Positions 38,329 to 46,868 of a stretch of 64,000 bases of DNA are shown here, piece after piece. The stretch comes from Burkholderia pyrrocinia (GTDB taxonomy: Bacteria > Pseudomonadota > Gammaproteobacteria > Burkholderiales > Burkholderiaceae), in the NCBI RefSeq assembly GCF_022809715.1, contig NZ_CP094459.1:1550001-1614000 (forward strand), given 5' to 3'. The notes under the pieces are model-generated. The model made no database searches, was not told where the DNA came from, and saw only the letters and a list, made by a program, of their open reading frames with translations. How positions within the stretch are numbered: the first letter of the stretch is position 1; each line of letters starts with the position of its first letter. A program made the position numbers and the translations under genes.

Positions 38329-39924
38329 TTATTTGCCGTGCGTGCCGCCGAGCAGGCCGCCGATCAGCGACGTGACAGGCGCGAGCAGATTCGACGACGA
38401 GCCCGAACTCGTGACTGCGCCCGTGCCGCCGGTCAGTGCCGGTGCACCGACCGTGCTGGTGACCGTGGACACCGCGTTCGTCACCGGTGCGAGCGGGCTG
38501 CCGCCGCCTGCGCCGCCCGTCGCGCCGCCGAGTGCGCCCGTGACTGTGCCGAGGAGACCCGTGACCGGCGCGAGCGGGCTTCCGCTCGTACCGCCCGTTG
38601 CACCGCCGAGCGCGCCCGTGATCGTCGAAACGAGGCCCGTGACCGGCGCGAGCGGGCTGCCGCTGCCGCCCGTTGCGCCACCGAGTGCGCCGGTGACCGT
38701 CGAGACGAGGCCGGTGACCGGTGCGAGCGGGCCGCCGCTGCCGCCCGTTGCGCCGCCGAGTGTGCCGGTGACCGTCGAGACGAGGCCGGTGACCGGTGCA
38801 AGCGGGCCGCTGCCACCGCCCGTTGCGCCACCGAGAGCGCCGGTAACCGTGGAGACGAGGCCAGTGAGCGGTGCGAGCGGGTTGGTCACGCCTCCGGTGC
38901 CGCCCGTGAGCAGGCCTCCGACGGCCTTCACGGTATTGCCCGTCGCCGAGACGGTGTTGCCGAGGCCCGTCGTGACAGGGTTGCCGCCTGCCGACGCGAG
39001 CAGCGCGCCGGCCTGGTTCAGGCCGTTGCCGACCGTGCCGAGCAGCGTGTTGACGGGTGCGCCGAGGCCGGTTGCCGTGCCGATCGTCTGGGTCGTTTGG
39101 CCGACCATCGTCGTGATCGGTGTGATGGCCGAGCTGACCGTCTGCGTGACCTGCTGGATCGGGCCGGTCGACAGCGCGTTGGTGAGGGTGGTGCCGCCGT
39201 TCGACACGGCGCCGCCGAGTGTCGACACGAGGCCACCGACGGCACCCGTGACCGGTGCGAGCGGCGACAGCGGGCCGCTGCCGAGACTCGTGACCAGGTT
39301 GCCGGTCTGCGTGACTGCGCCGCCGAGCTGGTTGACCACGCCACCCGTGCTGGCAACCGTGGTGCCGATCGGATCCTTTGTCGCGCCGAGCTGGCCGAGA
39401 CCATTGCCGAGGCCGTTGCCGAGCGCGGTGATTGCGCCGCCGACGCTCTGCACGATGCCGCCCGCGGCTTGCGTGGTGGCCGGGTTGACACCCGGCAGCG
39501 ACTGGTTGGCGATGACGGTGCCGAGGCCCGAGACGGTTCCGCCGACACCCGTGACGAGATTGCTGCCGTTTGCGAGGACACTTCCCACCGCGTTCGACGA
39601 CACACCCGAGGTGCCGCTCGTGCCGCTGGTCGTTCCGCTCGTCGAGCCGCTGGTGCTGCCGCTCGTCGAACCGCTCGTGCTGCCGCTGGTCGAGCCACTG
39701 GTGCTGCCCGACGTGCTGCCGCTCGTCGAACCCGACGTGCCGCCGGAGGTGCCGCCACCCGACGTTGAGATCGAATCGCCGCCGCCCGAGCTCGAGCCGC
39801 CACCGCCAAGGCCCTGGCTGATGGAACCGGAGCCGCCGCACGCGGAGAGGGAAAGCATGGCTGCAACGGTGGCCGCGATCAGAGTCGTCCGGAACACGCC
39901 ATGAGGGATAACCTTAATGTCCAT
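38329..39924 (-). CDS. Repetitive lipoprotein A (Gly/Thr/Val-rich)
   Basis: 531 residues, first gene of the operon. The signal has a lipobox ending LSAC followed by GGSGS. A Ser/Thr/Gly spacer contains about ten TSGS tetrapeptides. A mid region follows that aligns along its length with lipoprotein B (GLGQLGATKDPIGTTVASTGG versus GLGQIGSTKDPVGTTVAGLGN). The C-terminal block has six near-identical 25-27 residue units, LVSTVTGALGGATGG-SG-PLAPVTG. The composition predicts a flexible or beta-solenoid-like stalk. AGGAC precedes the ATG, and the sigma-54 promoter is about 65 bases upstream. Confidence 0.75.
   Translation of the reverse strand: MDIKVIPHGVFRTTLIAATVAAMLSLSACGGSGSISQGLGGGGSSSGGGDSISTSGGGTSGGTSGSTSGSTSGSTSGSTSGSTSGSTSGSTSGSTSGTTSGTSGTSGVSSNAVGSVLANGSNLVTGVGGTVSGLGTVIANQSLPGVNPATTQAAGGIVQSVGGAITALGNGLGNGLGQLGATKDPIGTTVASTGGVVNQLGGAVTQTGNLVTSLGSGPLSPLAPVTGAVGGLVSTLGGAVSNGGTTLTNALSTGPIQQVTQTVSSAITPITTMVGQTTQTIGTATGLGAPVNTLLGTVGNGLNQAGALLASAGGNPVTTGLGNTVSATGNTVKAVGGLLTGGTGGVTNPLAPLTGLVSTVTGALGGATGGGSGPLAPVTGLVSTVTGTLGGATGGSGGPLAPVTGLVSTVTGALGGATGGSGSPLAPVTGLVSTITGALGGATGGTSGSPLAPVTGLLGTVTGALGGATGGAGGGSPLAPVTNAVSTVTSTVGAPALTGGTGAVTSSGSSSNLLAPVTSLIGGLLGGTHGK
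38500..38895 (-). repeat. 75-81 bp coding tandem repeats in lipoprotein A
   Basis: Five to six direct copies of a unit encoding LVSTVTGALGGATGG plus PLAPVTG. Neighbouring copies differ at only a few bases. The near identity favours slippage or recombination that changes copy number. Confidence 0.8.
39600..39750 (-). repeat. 12-bp coding repeats (TSGS) in lipoprotein A
   Basis: About ten tandem copies of a 12-base unit encoding Thr-Ser-Gly-Ser lie just after the lipobox region. They give a tether between the lipid anchor and the repeat body. Confidence 0.8.
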
Positions 39925-39987
39925 GTTGTCCTCGCATTAAAAATGTGTTGTGAACTGCCGTTGTGTTGAGTGATGCGAGGACTACTC

Positions 39988-40003
39988 TGCAACTGTCGTG
40001 CCA
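39988..40003 (-). promoter_or_regulatory. Sigma-54 promoter of the lipoprotein-TpsB operon
   Basis: On the minus strand, TGGCACGACAGTTGCA, a perfect match to TGGCACG-N4-TTGCA. The predicted start near 39977 leaves a leader of about 53 nt before the ATG at 39924. Confidence 0.85.
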
Positions 40004-40132
40004 TTTCGATGGCCGACGGTTCGACAACAGGTTTTAAACGAGGCAATTCCTTGTCGGAAAAGGAAGTTCTGGAAATTGAAAGATTGTTGAATCTGTTTAA
40101 GCGCAGATGAATGAGAACGGTTTCGGCCGTTT

Positions 40133-40177
40133 CGTAACGTAACGTCACAACATTGGCGTTACGCGTGCGACGTAACG
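40133..40177. promoter_or_regulatory. CGTTACG box cluster upstream of the sigma-54 promoter
   Basis: CGTAACGTAACGTCAC (40133-40148) is the reverse of the site at 2775. The inverted pair CGTTACG-N7-CGTAACG is at 40157-40177. The cluster lies 130-174 bases upstream of the minus-strand sigma-54 promoter, as an enhancer would. Confidence 0.6.
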
Positions 40178-40601
40178 TGGGGCCCACGCAGGCTTGGTGG
40201 ACGAGGCAATTGTTTTACTGGTGGATTAGGTGTGCACATCTAACCTATCGTAAATCCTATGTGTAAGACGTACCGAAACACCGTACAAATACGTCGTGCT
40301 CACGGTCATTTTTTCGATCCGAGCCGCTAAAAGAGGTTGGAAGTTAAATAGGATCGGATATAGAATCCGGAGCAGATGTAAGCAAATGTACGGTTCGGTA
40401 CACAACGTTCGAGGAGGGTTGCTATCGCGAATGTTAACTTGCATCAAATCATGAGACATGCCCTTTTGGGCGATATATAAAGAAAGCGCACCCGGTTGTC
40501 GTTACAGCAGATGTGGCGAATGGCGCGGGGCAACGGCCAGATATGCGGGGATGTATACGTATAAAAGGCCAAAGAACGTAAATACAGGCACGAGGAATAA
40601 A

Positions 40602-40775
40602 ATGAAAGCAATGATGATTCGCTTCCTTCGGGAAGAAGACGGGGTTACCGCAGTCGAGTACGGCCTTATCGCCGGCCTTATCGCCGTCGCTCTTGTTACC
40701 GCGCTGGGCACATTGACCGGTGGTATCTCGGGGGCGTTCGACTACATTGCGGGCAAGCTGCCGAAGGCGACTTAA
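40602..40775 (+). CDS. flp: Flp-type pilin
   Basis: 57-residue type IVb pilin subunit. A short basic leader MKAMMIRFLREEDG is cut after Gly 14 by the prepilin peptidase. The mature protein begins VTAVEYGLIAGLIAVALVTAL, with the Glu at +5 and Tyr at +6 that define Flp pilins, and ends in a short GAFDYIAGKLPKAT. GAGGA lies 7 bases before ATG 40602. It is the first gene of the Tad locus, followed by a hairpin that may favour pilin over downstream products. Confidence 0.95.
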   Translation: MKAMMIRFLREEDGVTAVEYGLIAGLIAVALVTALGTLTGGISGAFDYIAGKLPKAT

Positions 40776-40816
40776 CGAAGCGGGCATTAGCCCATCTCCC
40801 TGCATTTGTTGAGGGG

Positions 40817-40852
40817 CGCGGATTGCTGCGGCAATCCGCGTGCGTAATTTTT
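40817..40852 (+). terminator. Attenuating hairpin between flp and cpaA
   Basis: CGCGGATTGC-TGCG-GCAATCCGCG is a perfect 10-bp stem, then TGCGTAATTTTT. The T run is interrupted and late, so partial termination is expected. That would give abundant pilin and less assembly machinery. Confidence 0.6.
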
Positions 40853-40868
40853 GCCGCTCGGGGCGTCA

Positions 40869-41363
40869 ATGATCCTGCTTTCCGGCGTCGGGGTTTTCCT
40901 CGCGTGGGCGGTGCTTGTCGCGCTCGAGGATATTCGCCACAGACGCATCCCCAATTCGTTGGTGATCGGTGGATTTGCATCAGCATTTTTGTTCTCCGGA
41001 CATAATCCATTCGGCATTGGCGTGAGTCAGGCGTTCATTGGCGCGCTGATCGGGTGCGTTTGCCTGTTTCCATTTTTCGTGTTGCGTGTGATGGGAGCTG
41101 CGGACGTCAAGGTCTTCGCGACGCTTGGCGCGTGGTGCGGCGCGCATGGGCTGTTATGGCTCTGGATCGTTGCGAGTCTGCTTGCATTTGCGCATGCTTG
41201 TGCGCTGATTGTCGCGACACGGACGCCAGTGTCCGCGCTTTGGCAGTCTCGTTCGCCGACGATGACAATCGCCGGTTTTCGGTCGTCTCCGTATGCCGCA
41301 TTTCTCGTCATTCCGGCCGCGCTGTGGCTCTTGTACCGGATCGCGACCGGGGGGATTCAATAA
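40869..41363 (+). CDS. cpaA: Prepilin peptidase CpaA/TadV
   Basis: A 164-residue polytopic membrane protease that processes Flp and the pseudopilins. It has the two type IV peptidase aspartates: one in VALEDIRHRRIPNSL, the other in GAADVKVFATLG (the GxGD site has Ala at its second position). It lacks the N-methylation domain of full PilD, as usual for TadV. The start is ATG 40869; the upstream in-frame TTG at 40851 lies in the hairpin tail. Its stop overlaps the next start by one base. Confidence 0.9.
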   Translation: MILLSGVGVFLAWAVLVALEDIRHRRIPNSLVIGGFASAFLFSGHNPFGIGVSQAFIGALIGCVCLFPFFVLRVMGAADVKVFATLGAWCGAHGLLWLWIVASLLAFAHACALIVATRTPVSALWQSRSPTMTIAGFRSSPYAAFLVIPAALWLLYRIATGGIQ

Positions 41364-41854
41364 TGGCGCTTCGTTCTGCTTACGGGGGGCGGTCTCGCGA
41401 ACGTGGTGCGACGGCTGTCGAGTTCGCGCTGATGTTGCCGATGTTCTTCCTGATTCTGTACGCGATCATCACGTATGGAATGATCTTTGCCGCACAGCAG
41501 AACCTCACGCTTGCGGCCACGGAAGGTGCACGAGCCGCGCTGAACTATCGGCAAGTGGGGGCGGCCGCGACGCAGCAGGCGACCCAACAGGCTGCGCTCG
41601 CGGCGCGGGCGACCGCTGCCTGTACGGCCGCGACGAATTTGACCACTTGGCTGCAGGGCGCAACATGCACGCCGACGCAGCAAGGCAATTGCACATACGA
41701 CGCGTCAATGTACTGCGTGCAGATCACACTGACCTATCCGTATGCAACGCGTCCGCTGATTCCGTCGTTTCCTTTGCTCGGCTCGCTGCTGCCGGTGCCG
41801 TCTACGCTTACGGGAACGGCGATGGTGCAAATCAGCCCTGTCAACATCATTTAG
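41363..41854 (+). CDS. tadE: TadE-like pseudopilin
   Basis: 163 residues. A basic N-terminus with RERGATAVEFALMLPMFFLILYAIITYG is the TadE signature (prepilin-type Gly-Ala-Thr-Ala-Val-Glu-Phe, then one membrane helix). The periplasmic part contains four Cys (TACTAAT, TWLQGATCTPTQQGNCTYDASMYC), likely in disulfides. It is a minor pilin of the Flp pilus. Translation is coupled to cpaA by the TAATG overlap. Confidence 0.88.
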   Translation: MALRSAYGGRSRERGATAVEFALMLPMFFLILYAIITYGMIFAAQQNLTLAATEGARAALNYRQVGAAATQQATQQAALAARATAACTAATNLTTWLQGATCTPTQQGNCTYDASMYCVQITLTYPYATRPLIPSFPLLGSLLPVPSTLTGTAMVQISPVNII

Positions 41855-41949
41855 AAACGGCGATGGCGACTCGCCAGGTTTCAGGGCATCCGGTCGCCAG
41901 CGTAACGCGGAGATTTCAATCGTGAGTAGCGGAAACATATAACAACATC

Positions 41950-42849
41950 ATGGCCAACAATCTGACGAAGATCATTGCGGGCTTGCTGATCGCGATCGCG
42001 GTTCTATTAGGTATCTATGCCTGGATGCTCGGACGCAAGCCTGCTGCCATCACACCCGTAACATCGACGGTTGCGATGCAAAGCGTGCCCGTTGTCGTGG
42101 CGACGCGGCCTTTGCCTGCCGGCCAGCCGATTCCGGCTGATGCGCTGAAGGTCCAGCAGTCGACCGCCGCGCCACAGGGCGCGTTCGCGGATCCGCTGCC
42201 GCTCGTCGGTCGTGTGCCGGCCGCCGATATTCCCGCACAGGCTCCCGTCGTGGCGAGTGCGCTGTCTGCCGGTCTCGCGGAGCAGATCGAGCCCGGCGAA
42301 CGAGCGGTCGCGATCAAGGTCGATGAGACCAATGCCGTCGGCAATCGCGTGCGACCTGGCAACTACGTCGACGTGTTCGTTAACCTGAAGCGCGACGGGG
42401 TAGGCGCCGCCATGGGCGGCATGTCGGCGGCGGAGATTGCAAATACGCAGGCGCGGCTATTGATGTCGAAGATTCGTGTGCTGTCATTCGGCGACGCGAC
42501 GACGGAACGGGACAGCTCGAACGGTTCCGTCGTTGGCATGCGGACGGCTGTGCTCGCGGTGCCGACGGCGCAGGTTGATGCGTTGACGCTGGCCGAACAA
42601 AGCGGCCGGCTCGTGCTCGCTCTCCGGAATCCGCGTGATGACGACGTTGCGACGCAGACTGTGGCGGTTCGCGGGGGCGATGGCAGGAGCCCGTCGACGC
42701 TCGCGGCGGCGGGCGTGATGCTCGGAGAGTTGTCGAAGAGCACGACGGCGCCTGCTCCGCGTGCTGTTGCGCGCGTCGCAACGCGGTCCGCGAGCGGCGG
42801 CAGTATCGAAGTGATTCGGGGGGGGCGGACCGAAACGGTCGCCTATTGA
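41950..42849 (+). CDS. cpaB: Flp pilus assembly protein CpaB/RcpC
   Basis: 299 residues. One N-terminal membrane anchor (IIAGLLIAIAVLLGIYAWMLG) is followed by a SAF domain (about 45-105, VVVATRPLPAGQPIPADALKV). The RcpC/CpaB domain comes next (ERAVAIKVDETNAVGNRVRPGNYVDVFVNL). The tail ends in a Gly/Ser-rich basic stretch. It is thought to sit in the periplasm beside the CpaC secretin, possibly contacting peptidoglycan. It is 95 bases after tadE. Confidence 0.93.
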   Translation: MANNLTKIIAGLLIAIAVLLGIYAWMLGRKPAAITPVTSTVAMQSVPVVVATRPLPAGQPIPADALKVQQSTAAPQGAFADPLPLVGRVPAADIPAQAPVVASALSAGLAEQIEPGERAVAIKVDETNAVGNRVRPGNYVDVFVNLKRDGVGAAMGGMSAAEIANTQARLLMSKIRVLSFGDATTERDSSNGSVVGMRTAVLAVPTAQVDALTLAEQSGRLVLALRNPRDDDVATQTVAVRGGDGRSPSTLAAAGVMLGELSKSTTAPAPRAVARVATRSASGGSIEVIRGGRTETVAY

Positions 42850-42893
42850 GCCGGACCAAGATGGAGAAGGGGCGGTTCGATGCCTCCAACACA

Positions 42894-44225
42894 ATGAAAA
42901 AGAAACTGATTGCATTGGTTATTGCACTGGGCGCGCTGACTATGCAGCCGCAGTCGTACGCGGCTGAAACAAGCGGGACGATCAGTCTGGCGATCGGTGC
43001 CCAACGGCAACTCGCGACCGGGCGCACGCTGCAGCGGGTTGCTGTCGGTGATCCGTCGGTCGCGGACGTGCTGATCGTGAAGGGCGGTCGCGGCGGCGTG
43101 CTGCTCGTTGCAAAGAGTGCCGGGTCGACGAACGTGATGATATGGGAGCGAGGTCGTGACGAGCCGACAATCTACAGCGTGAACGTGACGAGCGGCGCGG
43201 CGCGTGCATTGCTCGATGGCGCGTCGCCGAATGTGAATACGTATGGAGGCACAACTGTAATCGGCGGCTCGTCGGCGACGCTCGACGGACATCAGCGGGC
43301 CGTCCACGCGGCGAAGAGTCTCGGTGGCAAGGATGGGACGACGCTCGACGCGTCGACAATCGCCGGCAAGAACGTCGTCCAGGTCGATGTGCGTGTCGTC
43401 GAATTCAGCCGTTCGGTGCTGAAGCAGGCGGGCCTCAATTTCTTCAAGCAAAGCAACGGTTTTTCGTTCGGAGCATTTGCGCCGAGCGGACTGACGTCGA
43501 TTACCGGTTCGCCGGGCAGTTCACTCACGTACAACACAAATGTACCGATCTCCTCGGCATTCAACCTCGTGGTGAATTCAGTATCGCACGGGCTGTTCGC
43601 CGATCTGTCGATTCTCGAAGCGAACAATCTCGCGCGCGTACTCGCGCAACCGACCCTTGTCGCACTGTCCGGCCAGAGTGCAAACTTTCTTGCAGGCGGC
43701 GAGATCCCAGTACCCGTCCCGCAGTCGCTCGGTACGATCTCGATCGAATGGAAGCCGTACGGTGTGGGACTGACTGTCGCGCCGACCGTGCTGAGTCCGC
43801 GCCGCATCGCCCTCAAGGTCGCACCGGAATCGAGTCAGCTCGACTTCGTGCATTCGATCACGATCAACGGAATCCAGGTGCCAGCATTGACGACGCGACG
43901 TGCGGACACGACGGTCGAGCTTGGCGATGGCGAGAGCTTCGTGATTGGCGGATTGATCGACCGCGAGACAACCTCCAATGTGAACAAGGTGCCATTCCTT
44001 GGCGATTTGCCGATCATCGGTGCGTTCTTCAAGAACCTGAGTTATCAGCAGAACGATAAGGAGCTCGTGATCATCGTTACGCCGCATCTCGTCGCCCCGA
44101 TTGCGCAGGGCGCGCAACTGCCCGCGACGCCGGGTGAACTGTCCGAGCAACGTGATGGTCCCGTGTGGCGCTCCTATCTCGGCGGTTTGGCATCGCCGGA
44201 TGCCGGCCCGGGGTTCTCGAAATGA
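42894..44225 (+). CDS. cpaC: Flp pilus secretin CpaC/RcpA
   Basis: Outer-membrane secretin ring for the pilus. From MKKKLIALV, a signal peptide ends SYA|AETSG. The pilus BON/secretin N-domain follows (LQRVAVGDPSVADVLIVKGGRGGVLLVAKSAGSTNVMIW). The secretin domain has VPVPQSLGTISIEWKPYGVGLTVAPTVL and the hallmark FVIGGLIDRETTSNVNKVPFLGDLPIIGAFFK. Length is 443 residues. The ribosome site at this start is weak; ATG 42861 would add eleven residues before the signal, so 42894 is a choice of moderate certainty. Confidence 0.93.
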   Translation: MKKKLIALVIALGALTMQPQSYAAETSGTISLAIGAQRQLATGRTLQRVAVGDPSVADVLIVKGGRGGVLLVAKSAGSTNVMIWERGRDEPTIYSVNVTSGAARALLDGASPNVNTYGGTTVIGGSSATLDGHQRAVHAAKSLGGKDGTTLDASTIAGKNVVQVDVRVVEFSRSVLKQAGLNFFKQSNGFSFGAFAPSGLTSITGSPGSSLTYNTNVPISSAFNLVVNSVSHGLFADLSILEANNLARVLAQPTLVALSGQSANFLAGGEIPVPVPQSLGTISIEWKPYGVGLTVAPTVLSPRRIALKVAPESSQLDFVHSITINGIQVPALTTRRADTTVELGDGESFVIGGLIDRETTSNVNKVPFLGDLPIIGAFFKNLSYQQNDKELVIIVTPHLVAPIAQGAQLPATPGELSEQRDGPVWRSYLGGLASPDAGPGFSK

Positions 44226-44297
44226 GTGCGCCGAACTTCGAGGCAGCGCAGGCGATCATGCGCAGCGCCATACCTCGCCTCATAGGGAGTGTTCAAC

Positions 44298-45536
44298 ATG
44301 AACGCGAGAACCTTTTCGTTGGCTGAGCCTGATGTGACCGACCACTTCGTGTGCGCCTCCGCGCGCGTCGAGCATGTGCAATGGCTTGCCCAGTCATTGG
44401 TCTCGACCGGCGCGGTCGAGGCGTCACCGCTCGATGGCGCATCGCTGTCGCAGCGTATCGGCGTATTGAATCCTGCGCTGGTATTTATCGATTTCTCCGG
44501 AGATTGTGCGGCGGCGAGCGCGGCCGTCGCAGCAGTGCGCGCGGCGCATCCGGGCATACCCGTCGTTGCGCTCGGTTCGGTCTCGCAGCCGGAAAGCGCG
44601 CTTGCCGCATTGCGTGCCGGCGTGCGTGATTTCGTCGATTTTTCTGCACCGGCCGACGAGGCACTGCGAATTACCCGCGTGTTGCTCGACAATGTCGGCG
44701 AGCCGGCGAGTCGTCACGGGAAGGTGACGGCGTTGCTCGGCGCACGTGCCGGGATGGGGGTGAGCACGCTCGCCGCGAATCTTTCGGTGCTGACGCAGCG
44801 ACGGCCCGCGGAACCTGCACGGGCAACGGCACTCCTTGACCTGGGGTTGCCGGCAGGCGATGGCGCGCTGTTCCTGAATACACGCTGCGAATTTCATTTC
44901 GTCGAGGCGGTACGCAACCTGCGCCGTATCGATCGCACATTCGTGACGACAGCGCTTGCGCGTCACCCGAGCGGAGTGGCGCTGACGACACTGCCGCAGA
45001 ACCTTGCCGATTTGCGCGACGTGGCGACTGCGTCGTGCTCAGGGCTGCTGAATCGGCTGCGTGCGTTTTTCGACAATCAGATTGTCGATCTCGGTGGTTT
45101 CTCGAATCGCGATTTCATCGGGCAGGTGGTGAATCTCGCGGATGAAGCGTGGCTCGTCTGCGACCAGGGCGTCGCATCGGTCGTGTCGGCAGTCGAACTG
45201 CTGGACGGGCTGCGTGATGCGGGTGCAGCGACCGACCGGATCCGGCTCGTCGTCAACCAGTTCGACCCGGATCTCGGGATGCTGCCCGCGCAGATCGCCG
45301 AGCGACTGAATTTGCCGCTCATCGCGACGCTGCCGTCACGACGCGTGCCGATCGGTCATGCGGCGAATCAGGGCAAGCTGATAGCAGAAATCGCGGAACG
45401 CGATCCGTACGTACGCGCGCTCGGTCCCCTTGTCGATCGCCTGGCTGGAGAAGCGGCATCGGGTGGGGCGCCGCGTGCGGCAAGCGGCCTCGCAGCACTG
45501 AAACGAATCATTCAATCCTCTACGAAGCGGTCGTAA
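44298..45536 (+). CDS. cpaE: Pilus localisation ATPase-like protein CpaE/TadZ
   Basis: 412 residues. An N-terminal receiver-like domain (about 15-125) is joined to a ParA/MinD-type domain. The P-loop is strongly deviant: GARAGMGVSTLAANL, with neither the signature Lys nor the P-loop Lys of MinD proteins. The second motif, ALLDLGLPAGD, is kept. In the family TadZ marks the pole and recruits TadA. The lost lysines suggest nucleotide binding without normal hydrolysis. GGGAG precedes ATG 44298, preferred over GTG 44289. Confidence 0.9.
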   Translation: MNARTFSLAEPDVTDHFVCASARVEHVQWLAQSLVSTGAVEASPLDGASLSQRIGVLNPALVFIDFSGDCAAASAAVAAVRAAHPGIPVVALGSVSQPESALAALRAGVRDFVDFSAPADEALRITRVLLDNVGEPASRHGKVTALLGARAGMGVSTLAANLSVLTQRRPAEPARATALLDLGLPAGDGALFLNTRCEFHFVEAVRNLRRIDRTFVTTALARHPSGVALTTLPQNLADLRDVATASCSGLLNRLRAFFDNQIVDLGGFSNRDFIGQVVNLADEAWLVCDQGVASVVSAVELLDGLRDAGAATDRIRLVVNQFDPDLGMLPAQIAERLNLPLIATLPSRRVPIGHAANQGKLIAEIAERDPYVRALGPLVDRLAGEAASGGAPRAASGLAALKRIIQSSTKRS

Positions 45537-45539
45537 GCG

Positions 45540-46868
45540 ATGGCACACGACATTCAATTTGCCGACGGCGCGGCGCCGTTCTCGCAAACACAGCAGTTCC
45601 ACGATATCAAGAATGCCGCGCACGAGCATCTGCTTACGCGGATCGAGGAACTGGGCGCCGAATTCGGCCGGTGGTCGCGACAGGCGATCAATCAGTTCGT
45701 CGATCTCGAGATCGACAGTTTCGTGCGGCTGCGACGCATTCCGCTGAACGAGAGCGAGGTACGTGCGGTTGCCGAGGCGCTGACAAAAGAACTCGCCGGC
45801 TTCGGGCCGATCGAGGACCTGCTTGCGGATCCGTATGTCGAAGACATCCTGATCAACGGTTACAACGACATCTACGTGTCGCGGCACGGGATTCTGGCGA
45901 AGCTGCCGATCCGCTTTACCGACAATGCCCACCTGCTGCGGATCGTGAGGCGGATTCTCGCCCCGATCGGCCGGCGGCTAGACGAATCGAATCCGATGGT
46001 CGATGCACGGCTGCCGGACGGAGGGCGCGTCAACGTCGTCATCGAACCGCTGTCGATCGACGGCCCGGTCGTGTCGATCCGCAAGTTCCGCAAGGATCCG
46101 CTGCGGCCGGCCGATCTGCTCGGTAACGGGACGTACAACGAAGAAATCGGGCGACTGCTCGAGGCCGCAGTCGAGGCGCGCTGCAACGTTCTCGTGTCGG
46201 GCGGTACCAGTTCGGGCAAGACGTCGCTGCTGAACGCACTGGCTTTTCACATTCCCGAAGCGGAGCGGGTCGTGACGATTGAAGACACGGCCGAATTGTC
46301 GCTGAATCATCCGCACGTCGTGCGTCTCGAGAGTCGTCCAGGCGGTTTCGACGGCAGCGGCATCGTGACGATTCGCGACCTGTTGCGCAACACGCTCCGG
46401 ATGCGTCCGGATCGGATCATCGTCGGCGAAGTGCGTGGCGGCGAAGTACTCGAAATGCTGCAGGCGATGAACACGGGTCACGACGGGTCGATGGGTACCG
46501 TGCACGCGAGTTCACCGCGTGAATGCCTATACCGGCTCGAGATGCTTGCCGGTTTTGCGGGTTTTCAGGGTACCGAGGCAAGTTTGCGCAGGCAGATCGC
46601 AAACGCGATCGACTTCATCGTGCAGATCGGCCGGTTGTCGAACGGTCGCCGGCGTATCCTCTCGATCACCGAGGTCACCGGGATGTCAGACAATATCGTA
46701 TCGACGCAGGAACTGTATCGCTACGAGGCGCGTGTCACCCCGGAGGGCGACGAGATCGATCATTGGGAATCGCTCGGCATTCATCCGCATTCGCCGAAGC
46801 TCGCGCGTTTCCGCAGCGCGCTCGTGTCGAGCGGCGGCTTCGGGCGTAACGGGGGCTTCAATGTCTAG
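45540..46868 (+). CDS. cpaF: Pilus assembly ATPase CpaF/TadA
   Basis: 442-residue type II/IV secretion ATPase that powers Flp pilus assembly. It has the family N-terminal helical domain, the linker [20 protein letters not shown], and Walker [10 protein letters not shown] (Lys 227). An Asp box with VTIEDTAEL, Walker [16 protein letters not shown] and the His box [17 protein letters not shown] follow. It ends eight bases inside the next gene, so translation of tadB is coupled. Confidence 0.96.
   Translation: MAHDIQFADGAAPFSQTQQFHDIKNAAHEHLLTRIEELGAEFGRWSRQAINQFVDLEIDSFVRLRRIPLNESEVRAVAEALTKELAGFGPIEDLLADPYVEDILINGYNDIYVSRHGILAKLPIRFTDNAHLLRIVRRILAPIGRRLDESNPMVDARLPDGGRVNVVIEPLSIDGPVVSIRKFRKDPLRPADLLGNGTYNEEIGRLLEAAVEARCNVLVSGGTSSGKTSLLNALAFHIPEAERVVTIEDTAELSLNHPHVVRLESRPGGFDGSGIVTIRDLLRNTLRMRPDRIIVGEVRGGEVLEMLQAMNTGHDGSMGTVHASSPRECLYRLEMLAGFAGFQGTEASLRRQIANAIDFIVQIGRLSNGRRRILSITEVTGMSDNIVSTQELYRYEARVTPEGDEIDHWESLGIHPHSPKLARFRSALVSSGGFGRNGGFNV

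Larger units (their letters stand above)
39925..40601. promoter_or_regulatory. 677-bp control region between the lipoprotein-TpsB operon and the Tad locus
   Basis: AT-richer than its surroundings and without a credible ORF. It contains, left to right: the minus-strand sigma-54 promoter (39988-40003); CGTTACG/CGTAACG boxes (40133-40177); and two related palindromes, GTACCGAAACACCGTACA (40270-40287) and TGTACGGTTCGGTACA (40387-40402). AT-rich -10-like words GATATATAA (about 40474) and GTATAAAA (about 40559) lie ahead of flp. The two operons therefore share one control region. Confidence 0.6.

Noticed and set aside
38500..38895. Possible CRISPR array from regularly spaced repeats
   Set aside because: The repeats are contiguous, all multiples of three and encode a continuous peptide; there are no unique spacers and no cas genes.
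38317..39768. Long plus-strand frames opposite the repetitive lipoprotein A gene
   Set aside because: The repeats leave several frames open; only the minus-strand frame has a signal peptide, lipobox and ribosome site.
44222..44324. Short frame starting at the ATGA overlap with the cpaC stop
   Set aside because: About 34 codons, running into the cpaE start region; no conserved sequence or separate ribosome site.
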